From Siderastrea siderea (taxonomy: Eukaryota; Cnidaria; Anthozoa; Scleractinia; Rhizangiidae): a stretch of DNA of 64,000 nt. A model generated the notes under the pieces. It saw nothing but the letters and a program-made list of their open reading frames with translations. It was not told where the DNA came from and did not search any database. Each line of letters starts with the position of its first letter. Within the stretch, counting starts at the first letter, position 1. The stretch lies in the NCBI GenBank assembly GCA_964030785.1, contig OZ034968.1, positions 60,781,899 through 60,845,898 on the forward strand, given 5' to 3'. The position numbers and the translations under genes were made by a program. Positions 1 through 12,200 of this stretch are shown piece after piece.

Positions 1-2852
1 CGTTGTCAGTGCAAGACGCAAGTAGCAGAAAAAAGCAAGGCCTCAAACCCCAATCCGCAACCTCGTTCCACCCCCGATACCCCGGGCACACTTCACACAA
101 GCTAAGCACGCTCACAACAGGAGCACTCGACAGCCGTCTCTCATATATTAGCAGGCTAATTTGTAGCATCTCTTCGCTTCTTTACTTTGCTTGAAAACAA
201 ACAAAGAAACAAAACCAAAACAATAAAAATATATATATTCCAGTGGCTTCAGGCAACTGAATGTTCACGATATTGTATTCTGCCTCTCTAAGACAGCACC
301 TTTCGCCAGTTCAAGGTACTCGATCGATTACTGAATTTAAAATTACATCGTCTTCTCGTTGCCGGATTGTCATTCACGCTTCGACTGTAAATGAAATGAC
401 AGGATGTCATATAAGGCACTAATTCTATCACCCGGGATAGGTAGCAGAGAGAATCACCGTTGAGCTTCCTTTTCTCAAATCCCTTTATTTTCCTAATGCC
501 ACTTGGAGATTTATCATTTTATTTAACTACTAAAAAATACTAGCAAACAATATGGCTAGCTTTATTTCTACGTTACCCGTCAACAAAAATATATTAATTT
601 TACTCATTACCAAAGACTATCCCCATTTTTTTTTCCTGCAAACTGCACATTTTTAGCAGTTTTTTGTCTTAATTCTCTGTTGATACTATCAATCATGTTG
701 ACATCTATTTTATTATCTTTTCACTGTTTTAAACTCTTTTTCAAATCCCTTTATCATTTTGTTAGAGACATTTACGTCCGCAACTGAAATAGAATTATGC
801 CTACTCATTAATTCATACTAATACTCATTCATTTTAAGAGCTGTGTTTTTAACATCGAAGAAGCAGTGTGACTTCTTTAACCTATGGCGGACGGAAAAGC
901 TTCCGCCTTTTGGACTTCTCAGCAGTAAAACTACAACAAAGCTACAAGCACCGAAAAAGCTTCAAGGCACCTACCGACGGCAAAAAAATGTTTGCAAATT
1001 TCAAAAAGTTGGGAAAGCTCCACAAATATTTTCAAGATATGGCTTCAATCTCAGACTGATGAAAATACTTTGCAAAAACGCTAAAAAGCTGTTACAAAAG
1101 TTGGCAAGTACTGTTTCTCGCGTTTACACTAGACAACATGAATCTACAAACTTTAGTTTGCCGTGTGGTGGCAACTTAACGTTATCCAAATGGCCAGTTT
1201 AATCTAAATCAATTCAAGTATGTTGCTGGGCCTCTGTTCAGCAGTGGCCTTTCAAGAAGTGCGCTACCATGGCAACTACTGGAGCTCCAGTTGGTACTTG
1301 CGGGAATTCACCGCTTGATCCAGCAATGTCAAAATGTGAGTAGCAAATAGGGAGGTCCGAGTCAATACCATGCTAAGACAATGAAAATACAAAATAGTAA
1401 ATGTCAGAACTGGTGGTTCACTTTGGTCCTAGTGACTAAACTTCTCATTTACATTGGACTCCCGCTATCTAGAACACACAAGGGAAACCAAAAACTGTTA
1501 AAGATAACGGAAGTTTATGATAACCAATAGTAACTAGCGAGCAACATCAATCAAGGGGAACGAGTGTCAGTTCGAAATAGCGGAAAGATCAAAGAAAGTC
1601 GGACTTTGAGATTGCGGGGGCAGACTGTATTTCCTGTTAAATGAACCTTCTGCAATAAAGACACTTTGTTATTTTGCCACTTAATTCTGACTCTTTGGGT
1701 GACAGTGTTAATGCGTTCAGCCTGTGGGAATTACCGTCGTTTAGCAAGCTTGATACAGTCAAGTAAAATGTAGTTCTGTACGCGTGTTGCAAATAAATCC
1801 ACCCTAAGTCAGTAACTAAATAATAAGAGCGGTTTTCAGCCGAGTGTCGAAGGTAATTTGCGTTTTGCTTTGGCTTTCCTTTACTTCGCTTTGTGATTGG
1901 TTAGAATCACTCGCTCCACTTTTCAATCAATCAGATGTAAAACCAAAACCAATCGTGACTTGCCGATTACTTGTATTTGCTTCGAGTTTTTATTGGTCCA
2001 TTGTGTTGTTTGTGTCTGTCGTGATTGGTTGGAGTGATTACTTTGGTTTTGGTTGTCTGACACTCATTGCACAACTCCTCTATACTCACCTTGTCCAATC
2101 CCGCTGCTCTGATAAGAAAAGCAGCTGGGAACTGGTGTCCTCGCGGGGTGCGGCTGGACGGTGAGTTATTACACTGCAATACATCTGCATACGCTGACTT
2201 GGCATTCGTAAACTCATAATCCTGAATACAGTATTAACAATCAATTAAACTAAGGTCATTCTCCATTGTCTGAGTAGAATGAACTTCTTGCGTGCTGCTG
2301 GGGCCTGGGTAAAGGTCATGTGATCCGTAAGGTGGGCAAGTGCATCTGCTACTACTCAGAGCCCCCGACATTTTGTGAGAACATTTATTACAATTTATGC
2401 AAATTTATGTAAAATAAGGTAAATTTATATACATGCAGGCAATAACAATGACATAATTATTTAGCAAAATTTCTTTGACAAGTAAATTTCAACTCCTTTC
2501 ATTTTCGGCCTAGCTTAAACACTCAAAGGTTTCAATAACTTGAAGCAGGTGACAGACCTAGCCTAGGAAGGCAGCTACTTGGAAAATGTTTCACAAACAT
2601 TTACTGAAAATCAAAAACAAAGTAGTTCGTTGTTTGGGTTGAAATAAACGTTGAAATCCACCCCTTGTTACTTTCTAATTAAACCAATGAACAATTGGAT
2701 GTTTATTGTTACTGTCAGTACTGTAGAGGCACAAATGTTCCCTTTCCGATATAAGGTCCGTAATAGACTTTTGAAAAAACCTGTTGATGGATATAGCTGC
2801 CTTAATATAGGAAACTAACGCTCACAAGAAATTAATGCTCATATGGGAAATC
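1..2852. other. No recognisable gene
   Basis: I read both strands and see no supportable coding region or RNA gene. The longest open frames (around 843-1202 and 1844-2164) are low-complexity and lack any family motif. From about 1830 to 2110 there are many ATTGGT/ACCAAT motifs in both orientations, which looks like a dispersed short repeat rather than a promoter. Confidence 0.5.
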
Positions 2853-2923
2853 GATGCTCACAGTGTTAATTATGCTGTAGTCTTAACGAAGTGGATAGTT
2901 ACTTTCCACAACGTTACTTCCTA
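2853..2923 (+). repeat. 71-bp direct repeat, copy 1
   Basis: This 71-bp block, starting GATGCTCACAGTG and ending ACTTCCTA, recurs without visible change at 4825-4895. The flanks differ, so this looks like a transposed or captured copy rather than a tandem duplication. The second copy lies between the arms of an inverted repeat with Penelope-type motifs. Confidence 0.8.
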
Positions 2924-3500
2924 TCGTTTTCATCCCAAATTCTGAACCCTCTCCTTGGGTTTAGTCAATCTGATACTCAAAAACAGCTTTCGTTGTTTGG
3001 CATTTCTCAATCTTTTAACACATACTGTTACCATAATTTAACCTCATTCTGGCGCTCAATGTAGGGTAATGTTATTACAGAGAAAATGCCACTGGGACTT
3101 CAACGTACTCTCTCTTGAGAGAAACAAGACCTCCACTATTGTGTCAATTTCCTTCACCTGGAAAATTTTTCTTCTCCTTGATGTTAATTGCCGGTAATCT
3201 CAACTGATTTTACCTTCAATTTGTGTTAATTTATGCCATGTTTATTTCAAATACCTTGACAAACACAAGCGGTAATGTTCCATAAAAACGCAAGTCTTCG
3301 ATGGCTAAGTTTAGATAGCGAAGGATATCATATCTTTCTAAAATGTTACATTATCAATTTTTGTAACTAAAAAGACAAACTAAGAAGCATTATCATCAAG
3401 AGCTAGAAACATTGTTAGAGTTCTCCAGTTAAATTTTGCAAAGGCTTACCTCTCTGCGAATTGTTGATACCTCAAAGGGATCACCCATATCATGTCCAGC

Positions 3501-4326
3501 CATGAGCTATGGGAAACATGGATTTTGAGATCTCATCGAACGTTGTTTCAAGCAAACAGCAATGAAATATGTCAACTATTCAATAAAACTATCACCTTAC
3601 GGTCAGTTCTGCTGTCCCTTGTCTTTGATTCCTGCTTTATCTTTTGCAAATATCCCTGTTTCTCCCCAATTCTTCGGTGAGTTTTTACCGCTCGCCATTT
3701 TGAAAAACCACTCATTCCCAGTTCTTTTCATTCCCAGTTCTATGCAGCCAACTGGAAAACCTCCTAAAGCCACCCAAAAGCCACTGGGTAGGAAGCGCTT
3801 GGGCCGTTGCTAGGAGATTTGTGCCTTTGGCCAATCGTAGGGCCGAAAAGACAGTCGCTATTGTTTTTCAAATTCGCCTTCAGCTGGTAAGAGCAAAAAG
3901 CTCTTTCCAGTCCCCCGAGAGAACCTAATTTGAATTGTAACTCTTGATCCGTTGCACGACGACCTTCCATATATGGAAGTCCGTCGTGCAATGTTCTTAC
4001 GAGCTTGTAACCATAACCTGGAAAAGATGGCCTACCCATTGGGATTTAGTGCGGCCTTAGGAGGTTTTCTAGTTGGCTGCGTAGAACTGGGAATGAGTGG
4101 TTTTTCAAAATGGCGGGCGCTAAAAGTAAGCATATCTGGCTCGAACTCACCGAAGAATCGGGGAGAAACAGGGATATTTGCAAAAGATAAAGCATAAATC
4201 AAAGACAAGGGACAGCAGAACTGACGGTAAGGTGATAGTTTTATTGAGTAGTCGACATATTTCATCGCTGTTTGCTTGAAACAACGTTCGATGAGAACTC
4301 AGAATCCATGTTTCCTATAGCTCATG
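3501..4326. repeat. Fold-back inverted repeat with ~300-bp arms
   Basis: The arm at 3501-3796 is the diverged reverse complement of the arm at 4027-4326, for example CATGAGCTAT against ATAGCTCATG at the outer ends. The loop is about 230 bp and holds a second, shorter palindrome at 3952-3991. No transposase or long ORF is present. It could be a non-autonomous fold-back element or a local inverted duplication. I saw no clear target-site duplication. Confidence 0.75.
3952..3991. repeat. 40-bp near-perfect palindrome
   Basis: TTGCACGACG at the left pairs with CGTCGTGCAA at the right, and CTTCCATATATGGAAG is perfectly palindromic at the centre. Only two positions per arm fail to pair. It lies in the loop of the larger inverted repeat and could extrude as a cruciform. 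Confidence 0.85.
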
Positions 4327-4824
4327 GTCCAGCTACAAACAAATATTAATAACAAAATGTTAATATCATAATTCGGTAAATTGTGATCGTCCGGGTGAGT
4401 GTAGTCCTGAGAAGGACTGTTTGAGGTGACATTGACTGACGTTTCGACAACCTGAGCGGAAGTCATCATCAGAGTCAAGTGAACTGTGAATCGTCAGTAG
4501 ATGTTATAAGTCTCTGGTCGTTGTCCTGATTGGTCGACGATCTCGTGATGTTATTGGTCGTCTGTCAGTTAAGCCGTGATGTTATTGGCTGTGAAGACTG
4601 TAAAACGTGATTGGTGCGTTTCGATCCGTCTTTTGTTAGTCAAATGTCCGTTGGTCTATTGTTAGTCAAATAAGTCGGTTTGTCTATTGTTTGTCTGTCT
4701 TGTTATTGTCAGCAATCAGTCGTTTGTAAGGTGCAGGTAGCTGTTGGCAACGGTTCAGTGGTGTTTGTTCTAAGTTAGTAAACCAGCTTTCCAGACTGAT
4801 TCGTTGATAGTAGTCCGTACTGTA

Positions 4825-4895
4825 GATGCTCACAGTGTTAATTATGCTGTAGTCTTAACGAAGTGGATAGTTACTTTCCACAACGTTACTTCCTA
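4825..4895 (+). repeat. 71-bp direct repeat, copy 2
   Basis: Second copy of the block at 2853-2923. It directly abuts the inner edge of the right arm of the inverted repeat at 4363-5108. The arrangement suggests the inverted-repeat unit carried or captured local DNA. Confidence 0.8.
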
Positions 4896-4990
4896 AACTT
4901 AACTGACAGACGACCAATAACATCACGAGATCGTCGACCAATCAGGACAACGACCAGAGACTTATAACATCTACTGACGATTCACAGTTC

Positions 4991-5034
4991 ACTTGACTCT
5001 GATGATGACTTCCGCTCAGGTTATCGAAACGTCA
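4991..5034 (+). ncRNA. Hammerhead-ribozyme-like core (candidate)
   Basis: The order CTGATGA, a short potential stem (TGAC pairing with GTTA), then CGAAAC matches the core layout of type I minimal hammerheads known from Penelope-like elements. The opposite arm (about 4430-4475, minus strand) carries the same core with one change. I could not establish a convincing stem III or stem I by eye, so self-cleavage is not claimed. Confidence 0.35.
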
Positions 5035-5382
5035 GTCAATGTCACCTCAAACAGTCCTTCTCAGGACTACACTCACCCGGACGATCACAATTTACCGAAT
5101 TATGATATGACTCCTGGGTTCAAACCATTTACAAAATGTTAATAAATAAAAATTTATACACTCGAGGGGTGGCAAGTTTTACAGTCTAATTTCTGACTAC
5201 TAATTTACATCTGCTGCAAACAGCCAGACATTCAATTCTTGTATCACTTTATGGTGCTCCCAAGGGAGCCAACTTACACGTGGTTCACCTGTATATCATT
5301 TAAAAGGAAATTGGGTTGGCCATCGTCTCTATTCAATAACAATTTTATTTTAATAAGAGGCAAGTTATTGATTTCCATATAA

Positions 5383-5395
5383 TGATAACTATCTT
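5383..5395 (+). repeat. Target-site duplication, left copy
   Basis: TGATAACTATCTT occurs here and again at 7522-7534, directly flanking the paired Penelope-like sequences. A 13-bp direct repeat at both outer edges indicates that both head-to-head copies entered in one event. Confidence 0.8.
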
Positions 5396-5634
5396 AAAAA
5401 TTGAACTGTAACCAGGATAAGACATATTAAAAATATAAAAAGCGTTCTCTGGTTTAAAAAGTTTAAGAGAAATATAAGCTTTCGGCTATTATACTATAGC
5501 CTTTAACGAATATAAAAAGAAATGAAAGCGCATGATTGGAAATATATGCAAGGGAGGGTGTGAAAAGATTAAACACAAGAATACAATAGAAGTGTAAAAA
5601 AGCTAAAAATGGACAAAAACGGACAAAATAAGAA

Positions 5635-6530
5635 TTACAATAAGATAGAGTATTGTCTTGGTAGCGGTTTGGAATTATTGTCTGCGCCGACAGTTTTGGC
5701 AGTATGCCAGGATTCTAGTGTTCTTCGAATACGGTACTTGCCTTTGTCTATCACGGTAGCGCCATCAAAATCAATTGAATGATTGTTTTGCCAAGCATGA
5801 TTGGCAATGTTCGAGCCTCTAGTATAATTTTTAAGATTTCGTTGATGTTCCTTCCTTCGGGTTTTAAAACATCTGCCAGTTTCTCCTACGTAACTCCAAC
5901 AACAATCAGCACACGGGATTTTGTAAACAACATTGCATTGTAGATCCAGGGGCTGCCTAAACTTAGGAGAAGGGAATTCTTGTTGCAGGGTTTTAGCTGG
6001 TTTGCTTACTACACGGATGTAATTTTTACGAAGTAATCTGGTGAGAGGTTCAGTCAATCCGCGGATATAGGGAAGACATGCGAAACCCAGGAATGTGTCA
6101 GATGGATCGGCCCATTTGAAGAACATGGACACTAATTCTTCCGGAGGAGGAGTTGTCGGGGCTGACTTCTTTTTTAAAATGTTGGAAATAACCGTTGGTG
6201 GGTAGCCATTGGCTTTCAATGCTTCCGTAATGTAACTAGTCTCGCGTGCTTTACCTTCACAAGTGCTAGGTAGGTTGGCTGCACGGAATAGGAGGGTCGA
6301 GGCCGCGCTGACTTTATGTTTAATTTCATGATGAGAAGAATAATCCAGATATCTATCAGTATGTGTCGGTTTCCGGTAAACGTCGATGACAGTAACACCA
6401 TTTTTCCTGGAAACCAGGGTGTCCAAGAAAGAGATTTGTCCATTATTTTCTTCTTCGATAGTAAAAGCGATTTTTGGGTCAATGGAATTTAAAGTGAAGG
6501 AGGAGACAGCGTCTTTCTTAATGATGACGA
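5635..6530 (-). pseudogene. Penelope-like RT C-terminus plus GIY-YIG endonuclease (left copy)
   Basis: The open frame on the minus strand carries the end of a Penelope-type reverse transcriptase (SFLDTLVSRKNG, then YRKPTHTDRYLDYSSHH in the thumb region). It continues through a linker to a GIY-YIG endonuclease, seen as VYKIPCADCCWSYVGETGR followed by TRRKEH. The stop is at 5635. The 5' part with the RT palm is missing, so this is a truncated remnant. The endonuclease normally nicks the target to prime reverse transcription. The right copy differs by only about two residues over the shared part, so the insertion is young. Confidence 0.85.
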
Positions 6531-6540
6531 AGCCTGGTTT

Positions 6541-7316
6541 CCAGGAAAAATGGTGTTACTGTCATCGACGTTTACCGGAAACCGACACATACTGATAGAT
6601 ATCTGGATTATTCTTCTCATCATGAAATTAAACATAAAGTCAGCGCGGCCTCGACCCTCCTATTCCGTGCAGCCAACCTACCTAGCACTTGTGAAGGTAA
6701 AGCACGCGAGACTAGTTACGTTACGGAAGCATTGAAAGCCAATGGCTACCCACCAACGGTTATTTCCAACATTTTAAAAAAGAAGTCAGCCCCGACAACT
6801 CCTCCTCCGGAAGAATTAGTGTCCATGTTCTTCAAATGGGCCGATCCATCTGACACATTCCTGGGTTTCGCATGTCTTCCCTATATCCGCGGATTGACTG
6901 AACCTCTCACCAGATTACTTCGTAAAAATTACATCCGTGTAGTAAGCAAACCAGCTAAAACCCTGCAACAAGAATTCCCTTCTTCTAAGTTTAGGCAGCC
7001 CCTGGATCTACAATGCAATGTTGTTTACAAAATCCCGTGTGCTGATTGTTGTTGGAGTTACGTAGGAGAAACTGGCAGATGTTTTAAAACCCGAAGAAAG
7101 GAACATCAACGAAATCTTAAAAATTATACTAGAGGCTCGAACATTGCCAATCATGCTTGGCAAAACAATCATTCAATTGATTTTGATGGCGCTACCGTGA
7201 TAGACAAAGGCAATTACCGTATTCGAAGAACACTAGAATCCTGGCATACTGCCAAAACTGTCGGCGCAGACAATAATTCCAAACCGCTACCAAGACAATA
7301 CTCTATCTTATTGTAA
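6541..7316 (+). pseudogene. Penelope-like GIY-YIG endonuclease (right copy)
   Basis: This is the plus-strand twin of the left copy. It is open from the truncation point to the stop at 7316 but has no ATG of its own in frame near the 5' edge. The GIY-YIG region is complete (VYKIP, YVGETGR, RRKEH, N and H residues downstream). Visible differences from the left copy are one S/P change and one N/K change. It is 5' truncated at the CCTGG/CCAGG microhomology and is not expected to be expressed as a full element. Confidence 0.85.
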
Positions 7317-7521
7317 TTCTTATTTTGTCCGTTTTTGTCCATTTTTAGCTTCTTTACACTTCTATTGTATTCTTGTGTTTAGTCTTTTCACACCCTCCCT
7401 TGCATATATTTCCAATCATGCGCTTTCATTTCTTTTTATATTCGTTAAAGGCTATAGTATAATAGCCGAAAGCTTATATTTCTCTTAAACTTTTTAAACC
7501 AGAGAACGCTTTTTATATTTT

Positions 7522-7534
7522 TGATAACTATCTT
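7522..7534 (+). repeat. Target-site duplication, right copy
   Basis: Matches TGATAACTATCTT at 5383-5395 exactly and marks the right boundary of the Penelope-like insertion. Confidence 0.8.
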
Positions 7535-7692
7535 GTTCAAAAACATGGTAGCAACCTTCTTGGACATTCTGAGCAAACTTGGTACGAGCGGCAGGTCCAT
7601 TGTCCATAACGATCTATTAATAAACAACATTAATTAATATTTACGTGGACAAGGTCATGACATATTTATGTGCCCATGGTAGTTCCCAAAGA

Positions 7693-8517
7693 AGTCAATC
7701 GATAAAAATCAAGTGATTTTTACCGCCTGATAACGAAAATCGGCGAAAATCGATAAATATTTTTGGTGTTTCAAATCAGTGTTACCAATTTCTCAAGATT
7801 TTATCGATTTTTAACGGATGACCTTTCTTGTTGTTATTTGGTGTTTAAAGCCTGCTTAGTACACAAGAACCAAAAGGAACAAAAAGTATTTTGCAAAACG
7901 CAAGCGAATTTCCATTTTCACGAGACAAACGAGAAAGTTGCGTTAGCAGTAGACCAAACGGTCAACACTCTATTCCAGGCTATTTTACTGTACGCAGTTC
8001 TGACAGGTAGATTATCCCCAGGTTTACGAAAACCGAAACCAAACAGTTGCATGGATGATCCCTTGATTACCGTAAAGAACTCTCATAGGTAGACGTGCCT
8101 ACAAGTCGAACTCAGACTGTTTTTTGTTTGGAAGCACGAAAACCCACCACCAGAACCGGAAATGGGAAGAGAAGGACTTTCGCTTTCTCATAGGTGGCAA
8201 TAAAGTTTAAAAAGAACAGAGCGATGCGTACAGACCTGGCAGTTCCCAATAAAAGCATTTTAAAACTAAATAACACCTGTCTTCTATCATTTACGTTAGC
8301 GTTAACAGCTAGCCTAGAACAATCACTCAGTGGAACAGTCTGCCTCAGTCTTTCTTTGAGAACACTAATTTAACTAAATTTAAACAGTCTGTTTCCTCAT
8401 TCAATCACAGTCCTGTAAACTAGATACGTACTTTATATTTTTTCGTACTATTTAGCTGACCCCACGCCATCAATCTTCGGCTTCGAAGGGTAGACGTTAC
8501 CGGTAAATAACAATAAC

Positions 8518-8581
<64 letters not shown>

Positions 8582-8806
8582 TATCGTGCATAAAAATGTT
8601 ACTTTAATCGAACTCACAGACAAAAATTTCGCTCGTTAGAAATCGATAAGAATCAAAACCAGTCAATAAAATCGATACTTCTCTTTAATATGTCACCGAT
8701 TTTTACCGATTGATCGATACAATCGATGTTAATCGAATCAATTTTAACGATTTTTACCGATTTCGCGATCGATAAATGAATCAGAACCGATTTTTATCGA
8801 CTGACT
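7693..8806. mobile_element. Non-autonomous TIR element rich in ATCGAT motifs
   Basis: The ends read AGTCAATCGATAAAAATC on the left and GATTTTTATCGACTGACT on the right, an inverted repeat of 18 bp with one mismatch. Subterminal CGATTTTTACCGATT-like repeats cluster at both ends (7697-7820 and 8638-8802). There is no transposase. The interior includes a TAA microsatellite. No target-site duplication was clear. Confidence 0.55.
8518..8581 (+). repeat. (AAT)n microsatellite
   Basis: About 21 uninterrupted AAT units, preceded by an imperfect (CAATAA) stretch. Confidence 0.95.
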
Positions 8807-8979
8807 ACGTCGGGGTAGGTAAATTTCTGGCACAAAATTACACGTTAAACAGCTGTACCCTTTGTTAGCAAAGTGCGTTCAAATCAATTTTGGTTAACAT
8901 AAAAAATATTTAATATCGAGAGAATTGAGCTAAGAGCATCAGATGCTCATTGAGAGAGCTCATTTCAGTACAAGCATTA

Positions 8980-9010
<31 letters not shown>

Positions 9011-9253
9011 TTATTTTTTTTTTTGTTTATTTGCAGAAACTTACGTTACAAACAGTAAAAAAAAAACAAAAAAAACAAACAAATAACACTAACAATACCT
9101 ACACTACATACAAAATATATACTGTGTGTATATATAAATACACTACAGATAAACTACAACACAGTTAAATAAATTAAGGATTGACATTAACAAGCAATAA
9201 AAAATGTAAGTAAAACAGAAGAAGGGAAAAGAAAAAAAAAAAAAAAAATTTAC

Positions 9254-12200
9254 CTACAGTATAGGTGCCCAAGCAGCATTGTATTTATGAAGCGTTTTGT
9301 TTGCTATGGCTACTTTACGTAAGACTTCTAATTTCGATTTCAGTCTTAAAAGAAAGCGATCAAAGCTCAGCCTGTCCTCGCAGATACAAGTTGCAAAAAT
9401 ATGGTATTTTGCAATAAGAAGAATGTAATTGAGCTCTCGCTCGTTGCTGGTGTTTTGGTGCCACCCAAATAAAATCGTACCTTCTGATAAAGTTATTTTT
9501 TCGAGAAATTTTTCGCTCCACCATTGAGTAAACTGTTCCCAAAAGATTGACGATTCCCTGCAACTATAGAACATATGAACAAGTGATTGCCTCTCGGAAT
9601 TGCAAATAGGGCAAATGTCGTCGTCTACTAGGCCAGCACGGAGTAGGCTGACACGAGTAGGCAGAATATTATGTATTATTTTGAACTGGAAAGCAATTAG
9701 CTTTGCCTCTGTGGTAACCCGGAAAGGGAGTAAATAAATGTTGTGAATATTTTCTGTATTAAACCCGTATTTCAAAATTTTAGTTTCATTTGTTGGTGTC
9801 GCGGAACGTCTAGCAAGAATAGCATTATACGCCCCTCGAGTGGAGATGACTGTTGTTGATGGTGTGGTTTCAGAAGGGGAGCTCTGGGTACTGCGAGATG
9901 AATTTCGAATTGACATTTTCCAACTGATCGGGATAGCTCTGATGAGACCGTAATACATAGTGAATGGGTTGTTGACCTTGAATTTTTGTTTAAAGTCAGC
10001 TAGAGAGAGGAAATCTCGATTTTCATTTAACAGGTCCTTGACATGTATAATTTCCTTTTTAAACCAGGCGCTATAAAAAATCGGCTTTTGGTCAACCAGG
10101 ATACTAGAGTTGTTCCAAATGATCTCATTTTCCGGGTTCTTTTCCTCAAAGGAGGTTAAATGTTTATATTCTTGCCAATACTTTAGTACGGAATGATAGA
10201 AAGCAGGGAGTTTTCGTAGGTCGAGTAGCTTAGTGTCGTAACGGCACTTTGTTAAAAACGAAAGACCACCATAATGACTTGTTGCTTGTTCGGGAATTGT
10301 TTTCCAGGAAGCATCGCTTTGTTCATGTATTCTTTTAATCCAAGCGATTTTCAGAGCTTTCTCCATTATTTCGAAGTCTAACATCTTTAATCCACCATGA
10401 TTCTTTTCGGCAATGATCGTCTTCTTTTTAATTTTTGCGGTTTTACCTTCCCATATGAAGTTAAAGATAAGCTTGTTGACTCTCTCTGCAAAATGCTCTG
10501 GAATGGATAAAACGGATGTACCATATATGAGTTTAGCTACTCCCAGGGTTTTCACGATTTTTATTCTACCGATCAAAGTAAGGTTTCTTCTTCTCCAGGC
10601 ATTAAGTATTGTTTCTAAATTGCGGGCCTTTTCTTCGAAGTTTAACTTATTCGCCTGTTGTTCGTCGTAAGAGAAGTGCACACCAAGGGCGTGCACAGGC
10701 TCCCTCGGCCATTTGAAATTATAAGGAGTTTCCTCGTTGTTTCGCCAGGAACCTAGCCACAACGCCTCTGTTTTGGTGGTATTAATTTCCAGTCCACAAT
10801 TCATTTTGAATTCTTCTAAGAGTTTTAGAAGCTGCGTTACCGACTCACGGTCACGCACGAAGACTGTGGTATCATCAGCGTATTGCGTAACTTTAATTTC
10901 CTTTTGTTCTACTTCGATGCCGTTGATTGTGTGGTCATTTTTTAACGCTCTGGCAAATAATTCAATTCCGATTACGAATAAAAGACCAGATAACGGACAA
11001 CCTTGTCTTACTCCTCGTTGCAGGAGGAAGAATTCAGATGCATGACCATTGTTTAGGACACAACTGGACACTTGATTATATAATACGGTGAACCAATTTA
11101 ATAGGTCCGGTCCAAAATTGAAAAGTTTTAGAGCAGCGTTGATGTAATTCCATTCAATTGTATCGAAAGCTTTTCGGAAGTCCAAAAATATTGCGACGCC
11201 TGGTTTATCCAACATTTTTGTGTAAAACATGAGGTCTTGAATTAGCCTTATATTTTCACCGATGTAACGACCCTTGACGTATCCGGTTTGGTCAGGGTTG
11301 ATAATGCTAGGTAGTACTTTTTCTAGTCTCTTCGCAATTGCTTTAGTCAAAATTTTATAATCCACGTTGAGGAGTGAAATTGGTCTAAGATTTTCTAGGA
11401 GCGTTTTATCTTTATTTTTTTTAGGAATGAGAGAGAATTCCGCGTCGCTGACTTATTGACAGTGATCCATTCTGGAAAGCGTAATTGAAACTGGAAGTCA
11501 TTTCGGTTTTTAGTTCTGGCCAAAAGAACTTATAAAACTCCGCTGTAAATCCATCAGTGCCAGGAGATTTATTATTCTTAAACTCTTTAATAGCGTTGAA
11601 ACACTCGTTTTCTGAGAGGAGGCCTTCACACGACTCTTTTTCTTCTTGCGATAATGGTGATACGTTCTCGGGATTGAAAAACTTGGAAGCGAGGAAGATG
11701 CTGTTGTCTATGTTTTGGGATTTGTAAAGTGATTCGTAAAAACGTTTCTCTTCTTGTAAAATCTCAAACTGATTTTTTGTGTACTTATTTTCACCAAGTT
11801 TCAATTTTGTCACCGTTTTCCTACAGTGGTTTCGCTTTTCAAGGTTAAAGAAATATCTGGTGTTACGTTCACCATGTTCATGCCATCGTGCTTTACTTCT
11901 GAGAATAGCGCCTTTTGTCTTATGATGCATTATGTTCTGTAGACGTAAATTAGTCGCGTAAAGCTCATTTAGTATTCGTTTGTCCTTCGGATTCTTTCCG
12001 GATTCTAACAACAGCTTTTCTGCTTTCTTTTTTAGCGCCATTTCTTCATTTTCGCGTTTCTTTGCTTTCATCTTGGAATATTTAATTGTAAAACCCCGGA
12101 TTTCCATTTTAATTAGGTCCCATTTTAGCCCTAAATCTTCAATAGCAGAGTATTTTTCTTTATAATCCTTTATATTTTCTTGAAGAATGGTAACGTACTC

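Larger units (their letters stand above)
4363..5108. repeat. Inverted repeat with Penelope-type (pLTR-like) arms
   Basis: The arm at 4363-4574 is the near-identical reverse complement of the arm at 4898-5108. Each arm contains the string CTGATGATGACTTCCGCTCA followed by CGAAACGTCAGTCA (one strand per arm), which resembles the hammerhead-ribozyme regions reported in Penelope-like element terminal repeats. The spacer includes the 71-bp duplicated block. About 500 bp further right lies a clear Penelope-like insertion, so a relationship is plausible. No reverse transcriptase is encoded here. Confidence 0.6.
5396..7521. mobile_element. Penelope-like element, head-to-head double 3' end
   Basis: Two nearly identical 3' portions of a Penelope-like retroelement lie in opposite orientation with their 5'-truncated ends facing each other. 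The left copy reads on the minus strand and the right copy on the plus strand. The inverted arms run from about 5432 to 6422 and 6533 to 7521. A spacer of about 110 bp (6423-6532) belongs only to the longer left copy. The whole unit is bracketed by a 13-bp target-site duplication. The switch point lies at a CCTGG-AAA-CCAGG quasi-palindrome present at both inner edges, which suggests template switching or twin priming during one insertion. Confidence 0.85.

Noticed and set aside
3492..4265. Several open frames sharing similar peptides on both strands
   Set aside because: The similarity results from the inverted repeat at 3501-4326, not from a gene family.
8420..8623. Open frame rich in tyrosine on the minus strand
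   Set aside because: It is only the translation of the (AAT)n microsatellite.
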